64,000 bases of DNA from Kiloniella majae (GCF_002118315.1 NZ_MTSZ01000001.1:1236001-1300000), one strand, 5' to 3'. Positions 26,619 to 35,781 are shown, numbered from the stretch's first letter. Translations and numbers: made by a program. Notes: generated from the letters alone by a model not told the origin.

Positions 26619-27287
26619 ATGAGTATCTTTTCCCGTCTGACCGACATTGTTAATTCCAACATCAATTCTCTGTTGGACCGTGCGGAAGAACCGGAAAAAA
26701 TGGCCCGCCTTATGATTCAGGAAATGGAAGACACCTTGATCGAGGTACGCTCATCTTCTGTAAAGGCAATTGCCGACAAAAAAGACATTGAGAAAAAGCT
26801 TACTGCCCTAGAAACATCCAAGACTGAGTGGGCAAACAAAGCTGAATTCGCGCTTTCAAAAGGACGTGACGATCTTGCCAAAGGCGCCCTTCTAGCCAAA
26901 AGAAAAATTGAAGAGCAAATGGATGCCCTTCAAACTGAACTGGGCTACATAGAAGAAAGCCTTGCAAAATCCAGCGACGATCTTTCAAAACTTCAGGCAA
27001 AACTAGACGAAGCTAAAGCCAAGAAGAAGTCGATGGAAATTCGTTTAAATACAGCTGAAAAAAGAGTAAAACTTCGTAAGACAACTTACGATGGCCGCGT
27101 TGATGACGCCCTGGCTCGTTACGACAATCTGGAGCGCAAAATTACAGAACTGGACGCGGAAGCTGATTCATACGACCTTGGTCGGACAAAAACGCTGAAC
27201 GACGAGTTTTCGGAACTGGAAGCGGAAGCAGAAATCGCTGATGAACTTGCGGCATTAAAGGCAAAAATGTCAAAGTCCAAGAAATAA
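26619..27287 (+). CDS. pspA: Phage-shock protein PspA
   Basis: 222 residues, nearly all alpha-helical coiled coil of the PspA/IM30/ESCRT-III superfamily. It begins MSIFSRLTDIVNSNINSLLD (amphipathic membrane-binding helix) and contains RAEEPEKMARLMIQEMEDTL. PspA binds and inhibits PspF in the resting state, and under stress assembles on the inner membrane to limit proton leak. First gene of the sigma-54 operon; the Shine-Dalgarno is GAAAGGAA. The length is the usual one. Confidence 0.97.
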   Translation: MSIFSRLTDIVNSNINSLLDRAEEPEKMARLMIQEMEDTLIEVRSSSVKAIADKKDIEKKLTALETSKTEWANKAEFALSKGRDDLAKGALLAKRKIEEQMDALQTELGYIEESLAKSSDDLSKLQAKLDEAKAKKKSMEIRLNTAEKRVKLRKTTYDGRVDDALARYDNLERKITELDAEADSYDLGRTKTLNDEFSELEAEAEIADELAALKAKMSKSKK

Positions 27288-27363
27288 TGCCCCTAGCCTG
27301 CAACGGTCCAGAGCGGCCGGGATTTAGAACAAACAGATTTTGAACTGAGAAAGAAATTAAACA

Positions 27364-27591
27364 ATGAGCTTCGCTGTAGCTTTCTTCGTCCCCTTGGTAG
27401 TGTTTTTATCTATCGTTGCCCCGCTCTGGATCATTTTCCATTATATAACAAAGTGGAAAACGATGAAAAAACAAGATCTGGGAAATGGTATGGTAGCTGT
27501 CCCCAAAGAAGAGCTTTTAAAGATGCGCAACGTAGCGAGGAAGCTGGCCGATCGAGTTACCACACTCGAAAAAGTGCTGGAACAGGATTAA
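27364..27591 (+). CDS. pspB: Phage-shock protein PspB
   Basis: 75 residues. One N-terminal transmembrane helix (FAVAFFVPLVVFLSIVAPLW) is followed by a cytosolic helix with the family pattern LLKMRNVARKLADRVTTLEKVL. PspB works with PspC as membrane stress sensor, recruiting PspA away from PspF. It lies 76 bases after pspA in the same operon. Confidence 0.94.
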   Translation: MSFAVAFFVPLVVFLSIVAPLWIIFHYITKWKTMKKQDLGNGMVAVPKEELLKMRNVARKLADRVTTLEKVLEQD

Positions 27592-27666
27592 AGTCAAACC
27601 TTCCTCTACACCAACGCCACCTGCACCAAAGCTAATCAGCGACCAGAAGAGAACGGGATTATTCAC

Positions 27667-28149
27667 ATGCACAATCAGAGAAAAAAACCAGGCTGTCACA
27701 GTTATCAGGCCTACCACCATCAGGGTCCTGTCAAACGGGTAACTCGCGCCATTGCAGATCGCTTTGGCGTGCCGAGAAAGCTTGTTTTGGCCGCCTTTAT
27801 TATTGGTCTTTTTATAAACTTTGTCCTGACGTTAATCGTTTTTTTTCTCTCCCTCTACTGGGTAAATAATCCAGGTCGTCTGGAGGGAAAATTCAACAAA
27901 ATGGCGCACAAAGCAAAAAACTGGGCGAGCGGCAACAATACAGGAAAATACCAAACACAATACGCCTATGCTGGCGCTGAACAAGCACCCTCCCCTCAAG
28001 ATAGCAGAGACGACAATCTGGATTTTTCCGAGCTTTGCCGAGAGTTTGAAGACCTGGAACGCCGAACAGCAGACATGGAAAAACATGTTTCTTCTGAAGA
28101 ATACAAACTCAACAAAGAGTTTCAAAAGATGAAGAAGGACGACACATAA
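27667..28149 (+). CDS. pspC: Phage-shock protein PspC
   Basis: 160 residues. The PspC domain is at about 20-70 (VKRVTRAIADRFGVPRKLVL, then a long membrane helix AAFIIGLFINFVLTLIVFFL), after a basic N-terminus. The C-terminal half is hydrophilic and ends in a coiled-coil-like segment (ELCREFEDLERRTADMEKHV). In Proteobacteria PspC is the membrane partner of PspB. The Shine-Dalgarno is weak, so translation may depend on pspB. The N-terminal part deviates from the usual AGVCGGLA motif (here TRAIADRF), but position and topology support the call. Confidence 0.88.
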   Translation: MHNQRKKPGCHSYQAYHHQGPVKRVTRAIADRFGVPRKLVLAAFIIGLFINFVLTLIVFFLSLYWVNNPGRLEGKFNKMAHKAKNWASGNNTGKYQTQYAYAGAEQAPSPQDSRDDNLDFSELCREFEDLERRTADMEKHVSSEEYKLNKEFQKMKKDDT

Positions 28150-28197
28150 AGCCTTCTGCTGACCAAGTATATACCTAGTAAATTTACCAGTGTAACT

Positions 28198-28240
28198 GCG
28201 CCCTTTAGAGCCCCCCGCCCTAAAGGGCGCTTTCCGTTTT
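28198..28240 (+). terminator. Rho-independent terminator of the psp operon
   Basis: Perfect 11-bp stem GCGCCCTTTAG (28198-28208) with its complement at 28220-28230, followed by TTTCCGTTTT. It ends the pspABC transcript and could also serve the convergent RpiR gene. Confidence 0.92.
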
Positions 28241-28256
28241 ATTCACGACAATGAAA

Positions 28257-29108
28257 TCAAGCTGCCTGATCCAAAGCGCGTCCCAAAGCAACAACAAGCG
28301 TCAGCGCCAGGGTCATGCTGGCAGAAAGCGACCGGAAGGCATGCACTTCAACTTCCTCCACCTCCAAACAGACATCTGAATGCTGCGCAAGGGGGCTTAA
28401 AATGCCATCACTGATCGAGACGACAGGTATATCTTTACTTTTTGTTTCCTTGACCAGTTGGACGACTTCAGCGGCATAGCTTTTGAAACTGATCGCCAAC
28501 AACACATCCCCCGGACGGATAGAACGCGCCTGCTCAAAGAACATGCCCCCGTTACCATCTATGAGCACACAGCGCTTATCCAACTGCGCTAGAGCATAGG
28601 ACAAATAGCTTGCAATCGGGAAAGATCGCCTTTGCGCCGTCAGGTAGATAACATCTGCATCAACCAAGGCCTCAACTGCCTGTTCCAACTTTTCAGGGTT
28701 AAGTACCTCACGCAGGTTATTCAACGCTGCGATGCCACCATCAATAAAATCATCAAGCACAACGCTCGAGCTATTGGATTGGCACGAATCATCCCTGCCT
28801 AACGAGCGGATACGTTCTTTATAGTTAGAGCCATTCTCGACAAGGTGCGAACGAAAAACTTTCTGCATTTCGCTAAAGCCCGAGTACCCAAAAGCTTTGG
28901 CAAAGCGGATAAGACTTGAAGGTTGAACTCCTGCACGCTCTGCAATTTCAGAAACCGTTTCCAGCGCCATATCGTTCGGATTGTCCAGCGCATATTCTGC
29001 GATCTGCTTCAAACGCTTGCTAAGCTCATCATGGCGGGATGCCAATTCATCCCGCAAGGCATCATAGGTACTGGGAGCAATCATCAAATAGCCTTTCATT
29101 TTTTCCAT
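28257..29108 (-). CDS. RpiR family transcriptional repressor, IolR-like
   Basis: 283 residues. The HTH_6 domain (about 15-95) contains LKQIAEYALDNPNDMALETV, then ERAGVQPSSLIRFAKAFGYSGFSEMQ. The SIS domain (about 130-265) contains VIYLTAQRRSFPIASYLSYA and LLAISFKSYAAEVVQLV. In Sinorhizobium meliloti the RpiR-type IolR represses the inositol genes through GGAA-N6-TTCC boxes. The closely related GGAA-N6-TTCT occurs here before this gene, before the transporter operon and between iolG and iolC. Together with the location beside the iol cluster this supports the role of inositol repressor. The effector is expected to be a phosphorylated inositol-pathway intermediate (inference). Confidence 0.85.
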   Translation of the reverse strand: MEKMKGYLMIAPSTYDALRDELASRHDELSKRLKQIAEYALDNPNDMALETVSEIAERAGVQPSSLIRFAKAFGYSGFSEMQKVFRSHLVENGSNYKERIRSLGRDDSCQSNSSSVVLDDFIDGGIAALNNLREVLNPEKLEQAVEALVDADVIYLTAQRRSFPIASYLSYALAQLDKRCVLIDGNGGMFFEQARSIRPGDVLLAISFKSYAAEVVQLVKETKSKDIPVVSISDGILSPLAQHSDVCLEVEEVEVHAFRSLSASMTLALTLVVALGRALDQAA

Positions 29109-29134
29109 TCTTCATACCAGACTGACACACAAAT

Positions 29135-29148
29135 GGAATATAAATTCT
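29135..29148. promoter_or_regulatory. Putative IolR box upstream of the rpiR gene
   Basis: GGAA-TATAAA-TTCT fits the GGAA-N6-TTCC IolR consensus except for the last base. It lies 27 bases upstream of the RpiR start, suggesting autoregulation. Confidence 0.55.
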
Positions 29149-29181
29149 ATAAAAGGAATAAATGATAATAATTTAAATCAA

Positions 29182-29194
29182 TGCACACGTTTGC
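29182..29194. promoter_or_regulatory. Putative LacI-type operator at the lacI promoter
   Basis: TGCACACGTTTGC is the exact reverse complement of the 13-base core (GCAAACGTGTGCA) of the operator at 30437-30462, and carries the central CpG typical for LacI-family sites. It lies 35 bases before the lacI start, so the regulator probably controls itself. Confidence 0.65.
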
Positions 29195-29228
29195 TCAAAA
29201 TTTGAAAACCATGTAAATAAAGACGCTT

Positions 29229-30275
29229 ATGACCAAATCAGGATCCGGTATGAAAAAACAAAATGTCACCTCTGCTGATGTTGCCAGGCTGGCCGGAGTG
29301 TCCCGTTCTACAGTTTCACGTTGCTTCAAATCAGACAGTCGAATATCGGATGTCACTCGCAAGCGCGTCATAGAAATCGCAGATCAACTGGGATATCAAG
29401 TCAACAAACTTGCGCGCTCAATGAGCACCAAAGAAAGTGATTTGGTTGGATTGGTTTCATCAGGATTACACGATCCATTTGCCGTTATCCTTGTGGACAA
29501 GCTGATTTCAACTCTCCAGAAAATGGGCCTGCATCCCATTCTATTGGACGCGTCCAACGAAAAACAGCTTGATATCTCCATAAAAAAGCTCGCCCAATAT
29601 CAAGTCAAAAGCATTGTTATTACATCCGGCAGCCCTTCGTCTTCTATTGGTGCCAAATTTATAAACCGGGACATACCTGTCATCTTGTTAAACAGGGCTG
29701 GACAACTGGACCAGGCAAACCTGATCAATTGCGACAATCAAAAAGGTGCAATGTTAGCGGCACAGGCCCTCATAGATGCCGGCCATACGAAACTTGCCTT
29801 TATCAACAGTAGCTTCAGTACTTTCAGTGGCGTATCCAGGCGTGATTTTTTTGAACAAACACTTGCTCTAAAAGCAAGTGCAGGCGACGTAACTCTCGAA
29901 AAAATAAACGTCGAAGAAACAGGATATCAAGCAGGATATAAAGCCGCCCTTAAAACACTGTCTCAACAAGATCATGCAACTGGATTTTTCTGTGCGACAG
30001 ACAATATCGCCTTTGGCTTTATGGATGCCGCACGCTACGAAATGGGCAAGAAAATTCCTGATGATGTGTCGGTAATCGGGTTTGATGACCTGCCTCTTTC
30101 CGCTCGCCCAACTTACGACTTAACTACAATTAAACAATGCCCCAACAACCTGGCAAAAGCTGTCGCAGAGTGTATCAATGGCATCGACACCACTTCCGAA
30201 CGCATACGCAAAATAATTCCTGTGTCCTTAATCAAAAGAAAAACAATTGCAGCTCCGCCCTACCAACAATTATGA
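29229..30275 (+). CDS. LacI family transcriptional regulator of the inositol transport operon
   Basis: 348 residues. The LacI HTH with hinge is TSADVARLAGVSRSTVSRCF, then LGYQVNKLARSMSTKESDLVG. A type-I periplasmic-binding-like effector domain follows (VILLNRAGQLDQANLINCDN, GFFCATDNIAFGFMD, DDVSVIGFDDLPLSARP). It is divergent from the RpiR gene and 164 bases upstream of the next gene. Two DNA sites with a shared 13-base core flank it. It most likely responds to a sugar-like ligand such as inositol or inositol phosphate, and controls the ABC transporter operon and itself. Confidence 0.9.
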   Translation: MTKSGSGMKKQNVTSADVARLAGVSRSTVSRCFKSDSRISDVTRKRVIEIADQLGYQVNKLARSMSTKESDLVGLVSSGLHDPFAVILVDKLISTLQKMGLHPILLDASNEKQLDISIKKLAQYQVKSIVITSGSPSSSIGAKFINRDIPVILLNRAGQLDQANLINCDNQKGAMLAAQALIDAGHTKLAFINSSFSTFSGVSRRDFFEQTLALKASAGDVTLEKINVEETGYQAGYKAALKTLSQQDHATGFFCATDNIAFGFMDAARYEMGKKIPDDVSVIGFDDLPLSARPTYDLTTIKQCPNNLAKAVAECINGIDTTSERIRKIIPVSLIKRKTIAAPPYQQL

Positions 30276-30329
30276 GTACATCTCTTCCTTAAAGGATTGA
30301 AATTAATATCCTTCAACAAATTTAATTTT

Positions 30330-30343
30330 AGAAAATAAATTCC
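30330..30343. promoter_or_regulatory. Putative IolR box upstream of the transporter operon
   Basis: Read on the minus strand, GGAA-TTTATT-TTCT has the same form as the boxes at 29135 and 36842. It lies about 95 bases upstream of the LacI-type operator in the same gap. Confidence 0.5.
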
Positions 30344-30436
30344 AATAATAAATTTATTGAAATTTTTCTTTCATTTATTTTTTCTGCCTCTTATCATCAT
30401 AACAAGAGCAAGGATTCTAAACGGAATTTTTTAGCC

Positions 30437-30462
30437 AAATTGTGCAAACGTGTGCACAATTT
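30437..30462. promoter_or_regulatory. LacI-type operator upstream of the inositol(-phosphate) ABC operon
   Basis: 26-base dyad: arm AAATTGTGCA (30437-30446) and its exact complement (30453-30462) around AACGTG. 24 of 26 positions are symmetric, and the centre is CpG as in LacI/PurR/GalR operators. It lies 53 bases before the binding-protein start, where it would block a promoter. The core recurs in front of lacI. Confidence 0.8.
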
Positions 30463-30514
30463 AATTCAAGAGGAACAACCTCAAAAGAAACGACCAAAAA
30501 GGGAGGTCACAGGG

Positions 30515-31546
30515 ATGACAAAAAAAAATATCGCATTTGGGTTCGCTGTTGCGACACTTTGCGCTGTATCAGCAGTTTCAGCACAAGCAAAAGAGAAACT
30601 AAACGTCCTTTGCGCAGCCGACGAAGAATGGTGCAATCTCATGAAATCAACGTTCGAAAAAGAGTCCGGCGTTGATGTTTCTATGGTACGCAAAAGCTCT
30701 GGCGAAATTTTCGCCCACATCAAGGCAGAAGCAAGAAACCCCAAGGTTGATGTATGGTGGGGCGGGACTGGCGATCCTCATCTGCAAGCTGCGGCAGAAG
30801 ACTTAACAACGCCCTACAAATCAGAACAGATTGATAGCCTTCTTGAATGGGCTCAAAATCAGGCAAAACAAGGGGACTACAAAACGGTCGGGATCTATGC
30901 TGGCGCTCTTGGTATTGGTTACAACGAAGAACTCTTGAAAGAAAAAGGCCTTCCTGTACCTAAATGCTGGGCCGATCTAACAAACCCTGCCTATAAAGGT
31001 GAGGTCCAAATGGCCAACCCGAATTCTTCGGGTACTGCTTACACAACACTGGCAACTGTTGTGCAGCTTTTTGGCGAAGAAAAAGGATTTGAATTTCTGG
31101 CCGGACTTCATTCAAACATAAACCAATATACAAAGTCAGGTTCCGCGCCTATCAAAGCCTCTGCCCGCGGGGAAACCACACTGGCCGTGACCTTCATGCA
31201 CGACATGGTGAAGCAGGTTAAAAAAGGCTTCCCGATCAAGGTTGTAGCTCCCTGCGAAGGTACCGGGTATGAAGTCGGATCCATGAGCATCATCAAAGGT
31301 GCCCGTAATCTGGACAACGCCAAAAAGTTCGCAGAATTCGCACTTCGCCCGGACGTACAGTCTTTGGCTGAAAAGGCTAAAGCCTACCAGGTCCCTTCCA
31401 ATTCAGGATCCTCCGTTCCAGAAGGAGCACCAAAGCTCACAGAGATCAAATTGATCAACTATGACTTTGCCACCTACGGTTCCAGCGAAACCAGAAAACG
31501 TCTTCTAAAGCGCTGGGATGACGAAATTAAATCTCTGCCACGCTAA
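30515..31546 (+). CDS. ABC transporter periplasmic binding protein, AfuA/iron-type family, candidate inositol-phosphate receptor
   Basis: 343 residues. The signal peptide is MTKKNIAFGFAVATLCAVSA with a cut near AQA. The mature part begins EKLNVLCAADEEWCNLMKST. It belongs to the cluster of proteins usually annotated as Fe3+-binding (PVWWGG-like motif DVWWGGTGDP, then GALGIGYNEELL, WADLTNPAYKGEVQMANP). No paired tyrosines of the ferric-binding type are evident. AfuA of Actinobacillus, from the same family, binds hexose phosphates. Here an HD pair and a later Glu lie in TFMHDMVKQV and GTGYEVGS. GGGAGG eight bases before ATG 30515 sets the start; the frame is open from 30440. The neighbouring IMPase and iol genes suggest a phosphorylated inositol as ligand (inference). 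Confidence 0.85.
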   Translation: MTKKNIAFGFAVATLCAVSAVSAQAKEKLNVLCAADEEWCNLMKSTFEKESGVDVSMVRKSSGEIFAHIKAEARNPKVDVWWGGTGDPHLQAAAEDLTTPYKSEQIDSLLEWAQNQAKQGDYKTVGIYAGALGIGYNEELLKEKGLPVPKCWADLTNPAYKGEVQMANPNSSGTAYTTLATVVQLFGEEKGFEFLAGLHSNINQYTKSGSAPIKASARGETTLAVTFMHDMVKQVKKGFPIKVVAPCEGTGYEVGSMSIIKGARNLDNAKKFAEFALRPDVQSLAEKAKAYQVPSNSGSSVPEGAPKLTEIKLINYDFATYGSSETRKRLLKRWDDEIKSLPR

Positions 31547-31582
31547 TCTATAAGCGTCATTCGAGATAAAGAGGGAAGATAC

Positions 31583-33817
31583 GTGCGTACATCTTTTTTT
31601 CCATGGCTTATTATGGGGTGGATCGGCTTTGCCATCCTTCCCTGGTATGCGCTTGAAGATGGCTTCTGGGCCTTTGAATGGCTTATTGACGGTTATCCGT
31701 TTGATAGTGATTATGCTCCGGCACTTCTTCAAATCTTTCAGGATAAAGAGTGGTTATTACCACTTCTCTTCCCTCTTCTTTTTCCCCTATGCGTTTTCAA
31801 CAGGGTTAAAAGCGACCCTAAATACGCCTCAACCCTGGTCATATCCGGCGGGTTTGGCCTCGCCTACATACTTGGGCAAGGATTTAGCGTTGGGATCAGT
31901 GGCTGGGAGTTCAGCACACTGGAAAGCCTGTTTGGCCCCCTTGAGACACGTCAGTTTGGCATGGGCTATGGGGCGCTTCTCACATCAGGGGCATTTCTCA
32001 TTCTCCTGACCACCGGTCTCGCCGCAGCAGGGAATTTGCGAGGTGACGTTTTCGTAACCTCAGCTATTGGGATTGTTGTTGCCCTCGTCGCGACCTTTGT
32101 CTTCTTGCCAGTTGGAAAAATTCTGGTTTCAGCCTTTATAAATGATGAAGGTCTTTATGCCCTTAGTACTTTTACCAACAATTTTTTCACCAAAAAGATT
32201 TGGGGGATTGACTGCCTAAGTACCAGCGTCTCTTGCGGTGTTGGACTAAACTCCTTCTTTCTCGCAATTCTAACTGCAACCTCCACCACATTACTGGGAC
32301 TTGGCTTTGCATTGGTTGCAACCAGAACTGATTTTCGTTGGAAGAAATCCCTCAGGGTGCTCACCATCCTGCCCATCATCACACCGCCCTTTGTCATTGG
32401 CCTCGCCCTCATTCTTCTCTTGGGGCGTTCAGGAACCATCACTCAATTTGTTGCGGATCTCCTAAACATTGAAGCCGGGCGTTGGCTTTATGGCCTTCCT
32501 GGTATCTGGCTGGCTCAAACGCTCTCTTTTACCCCCATAGCCTTTCTGGTTCTAATTGGTGTTGTCGAAGGCGTCAGCCCTTCGATGGAAGAGGCCTCAC
32601 AGACACTTGGCGCCAGCCGATGGCACACCTTCAAACAGGTATCCCTGCCCTTGATGCGCCCAGGTATCGCCAATGCTTTTTTGATTGGCTTCATCGAAAG
32701 TATGGCTGATTTTGGCAATCCCATGGTGCTCGGCGGAAACTATGATGTTTTGTCGACAGAGATCTTTTTTGCCATCGTCGGCGCCCAAAATGATCAAAGC
32801 ATGGCCGCCGTTCTGGCGATCACACTCTTAATGTTCACGCTCAGCGCCTTCTTTGCACAACGTATATGGCTTGGGAAAAAATCCTACACCACAGTTGCAG
32901 GCAAAGCAGATTCAGGTATCCACGCCGGGATGAACCCGTTACTGCGTCGAATTTGCATGTGTGTCACTATTCCCTGGGCACTATTTACAATTGTTATTTA
33001 CGGAACAGTTCTCTTTGGCGGCTTTGTTGTGAATTGGGGACGCAACAACAGCTTTACCCTGCAACATTACGCAGAAGGTTTCGGCATTGGATGGAGTGAA
33101 GGAAATCTGGTGTGGGAAGGGGCTGCGTGGGATTCCTTCTGGACGACGATAACAATTTCAGCAATCGCGGCGCCTCTTACCGCTGCACTCGGCCTATTAA
33201 CAGCTTACTTGCTGGTACGGCAGAAATTCGGCGGAAAAAATATCTTCGAGTTCGGCACGATGTTGAGCTTTGCAATTCCCGGAACAGTTATCGGGGTTAG
33301 CTATATTCTTGCCTTCAATGTTCCCCCCTTTGAGTTAACTGGCACTGCAGCCATTCTTGTCCTTTGCTTTATGTTCAGGAATATGCCTGTCGGTGTACGT
33401 GGTGGGATCGCCGCGATGAGCCAGCTTGATAAAAGTCTGGATGAAGCTTCTCTCACACTTGGGGCAAACAGCTTTACAACATTGCGTAAAGTTATCCTGC
33501 CCCTGTTACGTCCAGCAATTGTTGCTGCACTGGTCTACAGCTTTGTTCGCGCAATCACATCAGTCAGCGCCGTAATCTTCCTCGTCAGTGCAGATCACAA
33601 CATGGCAACATCCTATATAATTGGCCTTGTAGAAAATGGCGAATATGGTATCGCCATTGCCTATTCCTCTGTCCTGATTTTTGTAATGCTAAGTGCGATC
33701 CTGATCGTTCAAAAGGTTATTGGCGAGAGAAAGCTACGCAGAACAAACAGGTTAACCTCTCAATCCGATACAACAAAATCATCAACAAATTCTGCCCCTA
33801 TGGAGAAACAAGCATGA
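31583..33817 (+). CDS. ABC transporter fused double permease (AfuB/FbpB-like)
   Basis: 744 residues. Two binding-protein-dependent permease domains lie in one chain, each with an EAA loop for the ATPase: EEASQTLGASRWHTFKQVSL (residues about 335-355) and DEASLTLGANSFTTLRKVIL (about 618-638). The N-terminal ~200 residues hold about five extra membrane helices not present in minimal FbpB, as in the long AfuB-type permeases. The GTG start is supported by GAGGGAAG upstream. It follows the binding-protein gene by 36 bases and overlaps the ATPase gene by 4, so a single operon is clear. Confidence 0.92.
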   Translation: MRTSFFPWLIMGWIGFAILPWYALEDGFWAFEWLIDGYPFDSDYAPALLQIFQDKEWLLPLLFPLLFPLCVFNRVKSDPKYASTLVISGGFGLAYILGQGFSVGISGWEFSTLESLFGPLETRQFGMGYGALLTSGAFLILLTTGLAAAGNLRGDVFVTSAIGIVVALVATFVFLPVGKILVSAFINDEGLYALSTFTNNFFTKKIWGIDCLSTSVSCGVGLNSFFLAILTATSTTLLGLGFALVATRTDFRWKKSLRVLTILPIITPPFVIGLALILLLGRSGTITQFVADLLNIEAGRWLYGLPGIWLAQTLSFTPIAFLVLIGVVEGVSPSMEEASQTLGASRWHTFKQVSLPLMRPGIANAFLIGFIESMADFGNPMVLGGNYDVLSTEIFFAIVGAQNDQSMAAVLAITLLMFTLSAFFAQRIWLGKKSYTTVAGKADSGIHAGMNPLLRRICMCVTIPWALFTIVIYGTVLFGGFVVNWGRNNSFTLQHYAEGFGIGWSEGNLVWEGAAWDSFWTTITISAIAAPLTAALGLLTAYLLVRQKFGGKNIFEFGTMLSFAIPGTVIGVSYILAFNVPPFELTGTAAILVLCFMFRNMPVGVRGGIAAMSQLDKSLDEASLTLGANSFTTLRKVILPLLRPAIVAALVYSFVRAITSVSAVIFLVSADHNMATSYIIGLVENGEYGIAIAYSSVLIFVMLSAILIVQKVIGERKLRRTNRLTSQSDTTKSSTNSAPMEKQA

Positions 33818-34884
33818 GTCTGCAGCTTCAAGCAGGGTCCGTAACCTTCGAAAACGTTACCAAAAATTATGGTGCGGTCACCGCAATTGACGATGTCTCT
33901 TTCTCGATTGAGCCAGGTCACCTTGTTACCCTTTTGGGGCCAAGTGGATGTGGAAAAACCACCACTCTTCGGATGATTGCCGGACTGGAACATGCTTCTT
34001 CCGGACGGATACTGATTGGCGGGAAAGACGTTACAAGTCTTCCCGCCACGGATCGCGACGTCAGTATGGTTTTCCAATCCTATGCTCTTTTTCCCCACAT
34101 GACAGTGGGCGAAAATGTCGCTTACGGATTGAGCGTTAGCGGGCTAAAGACATCAGAAGCTACAGAACGCGCAGAAGAAGGCTTGGCTCTTGTTGGCCTT
34201 GCCGGATATGCATCTCGCTTACCAAGTGAGCTTTCCGGCGGCCAACAACAAAGGGTTGCTGTCGCACGTGCACTGGTTTTGGAGCCAGAAGTTCTTTTGC
34301 TTGATGAACCCCTATCAAATCTGGATGCTAAACTGCGCCGTAAAGTCCGCGAAGAGATAAGAGATCTTCAGCAAAACCTTGGTTTGACCGCAGTATATGT
34401 AACGCATGACCAGGAAGAAGCATTGGCAGTTTCCGACCGTATCATTGTCATGAACAGGTCAGTAATTGCTCAAGAAGGTACACCACGAGAGCTATATGAA
34501 GCACCCGCCTCTGCTTTTATTGCTGACTTTATCGGTGATGCAAATCTGGTGACCGGTGAAGTAATCAATATCACTCAAGAAACGGCAAAAATACGCATAG
34601 AAAACGTTGAATACGACCTCCCCAGCAGAGGAATGGGCAATGGCACAACACAAATAGCCGTACGCCCGGATTCAATTTTGCTTGAGCCTGCCTCTACAAA
34701 TCAAATTGGTATCAAAGGAAACATCACACATTCGACTTATTTGGGTAATCAAATTCACTATTCTGTTGATAGCCCGTTGGGTGAACTGTTTGTGGTCGAT
34801 TATCGCATTGAAAATGCCATTAAGGCTGGCAGTGATATTTCCATGACCTTTGCCACCAGGGGCATGGCTCTTATTGCACCATAA
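33814..34884 (+). CDS. ABC transporter ATP-binding protein (AfuC/PotA-like)
   Basis: 356 residues. Walker A is GPSGCGKTT (about 44-52), the Q-loop VFQSYALFPHMTV, the signature LSGGQQQR, Walker B VLLLDEPLSNLD, and the H-loop YVTHDQEEA. A C-terminal TOBE region of about 110 residues is typical for the iron/spermidine/AfuC group. The ATG overlaps the permease stop. It powers the transporter in the inner membrane and is followed 20-50 bases later by the IMPase-family gene. Confidence 0.95.
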   Translation: MSLQLQAGSVTFENVTKNYGAVTAIDDVSFSIEPGHLVTLLGPSGCGKTTTLRMIAGLEHASSGRILIGGKDVTSLPATDRDVSMVFQSYALFPHMTVGENVAYGLSVSGLKTSEATERAEEGLALVGLAGYASRLPSELSGGQQQRVAVARALVLEPEVLLLDEPLSNLDAKLRRKVREEIRDLQQNLGLTAVYVTHDQEEALAVSDRIIVMNRSVIAQEGTPRELYEAPASAFIADFIGDANLVTGEVINITQETAKIRIENVEYDLPSRGMGNGTTQIAVRPDSILLEPASTNQIGIKGNITHSTYLGNQIHYSVDSPLGELFVVDYRIENAIKAGSDISMTFATRGMALIAP

Positions 34885-34934
34885 ATTAACAAAACAAAAC
34901 GCCCATGAGACAACCAGCACCTAAGGACTTTATT

Positions 34935-35756
34935 GTGTTTCTCAATTACCAGGATCTCAGCCCAGAAGATAAGAACAACATTGATCAAAGATTTTTTCAC
35001 GGCCAGGAAATGATTAAAAAGGCCGGGGAAATTGCCTTGGACTATTTTAATCGCCGCGACGAACTTATTATTGAAACCAAGACAGATCCTCAGGATGTGG
35101 TCAGTATTGCAGATCAAAACGTTGAAAAGATAATTCGGGACTTAACACGTGAAAAGTTTCCGAATGATGGTTATCTAGGCGAAGAACACGGACAGGAAAA
35201 AGGCTCCAATGATTATCTGTGGGTCATTGATCCCATCGACGGCACGGCCTGTTTTCTGACAGGTATGTATGCCTGGTGCATTTCAGTAGCCCTGATGAAG
35301 GGAGATAAGATTGTTGCCGGTTTTGTTTATGATCCTAATACAGACGAGCTATTCTCTGCCCTGAGCGGAAACGGCACGCACCTGAATAATCAAACTGTTC
35401 AAACACAGGACATCACTTCAGTTACGCAAGGCGTCATGGGTATCGGGACATCCCACCGCATTCCCCCATCAGAACTTCTGCCGTTTCTCGACAGTTTGCT
35501 TTCAGCAGGCGGCATGTTTATCCGGAATGGCTCTTGCGCCTTGATGATGTCATATGTCGCTTCTGGCCGATTGATCGGTTACTACGAGCCCCACATCAAT
35601 CCTTGGGACTGTCTCGCGGGCATTATCCTGATCAAAGAGGCCGGAGGATGGTCATCGCCATTTCTTGAAAATGACGGACTGAGCAAAGGCAACCCTATTC
35701 TCTCATCCGCAAGCGGCGTTGCCTCAGATCTTCAAAAGATGACAGGGCTTGCATAG
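34935..35756 (+). CDS. Inositol monophosphatase family protein
   Basis: About 273 residues. Metal-binding and catalytic motifs of the IMPase superfamily are complete: GYLGEEHG (Glu pair), the DPIDGTACFLTG motif (canonical DPIDGT) and INPWDCLAGIILIKEAGG (the WD motif). The fold removes phosphate from inositol-1-phosphate or related sugar phosphates with Mg2+. GTG 34935 is chosen because AAGGA stands seven bases upstream; an in-frame ATG at 34905 lacks a Shine-Dalgarno. As the fourth gene of the transporter operon it would dephosphorylate what the transporter brings in. CysQ/SuhB-like roles are less likely in this context. Confidence 0.9.
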   Translation: MFLNYQDLSPEDKNNIDQRFFHGQEMIKKAGEIALDYFNRRDELIIETKTDPQDVVSIADQNVEKIIRDLTREKFPNDGYLGEEHGQEKGSNDYLWVIDPIDGTACFLTGMYAWCISVALMKGDKIVAGFVYDPNTDELFSALSGNGTHLNNQTVQTQDITSVTQGVMGIGTSHRIPPSELLPFLDSLLSAGGMFIRNGSCALMMSYVASGRLIGYYEPHINPWDCLAGIILIKEAGGWSSPFLENDGLSKGNPILSSASGVASDLQKMTGLA

Positions 35757-35781
35757 TTTAACCACTATTAGAGCTCAACAA

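Noticed and set aside
30515..34884. Annotation of the ABC transporter as an Fe3+ importer
   Set aside because: The homology cluster is right, but the context (IMPase, LacI operator, iol genes) and lack of evident paired ferric-ligand tyrosines make sugar-phosphate transport more likely. Kept as a hypothesis, not as proven.
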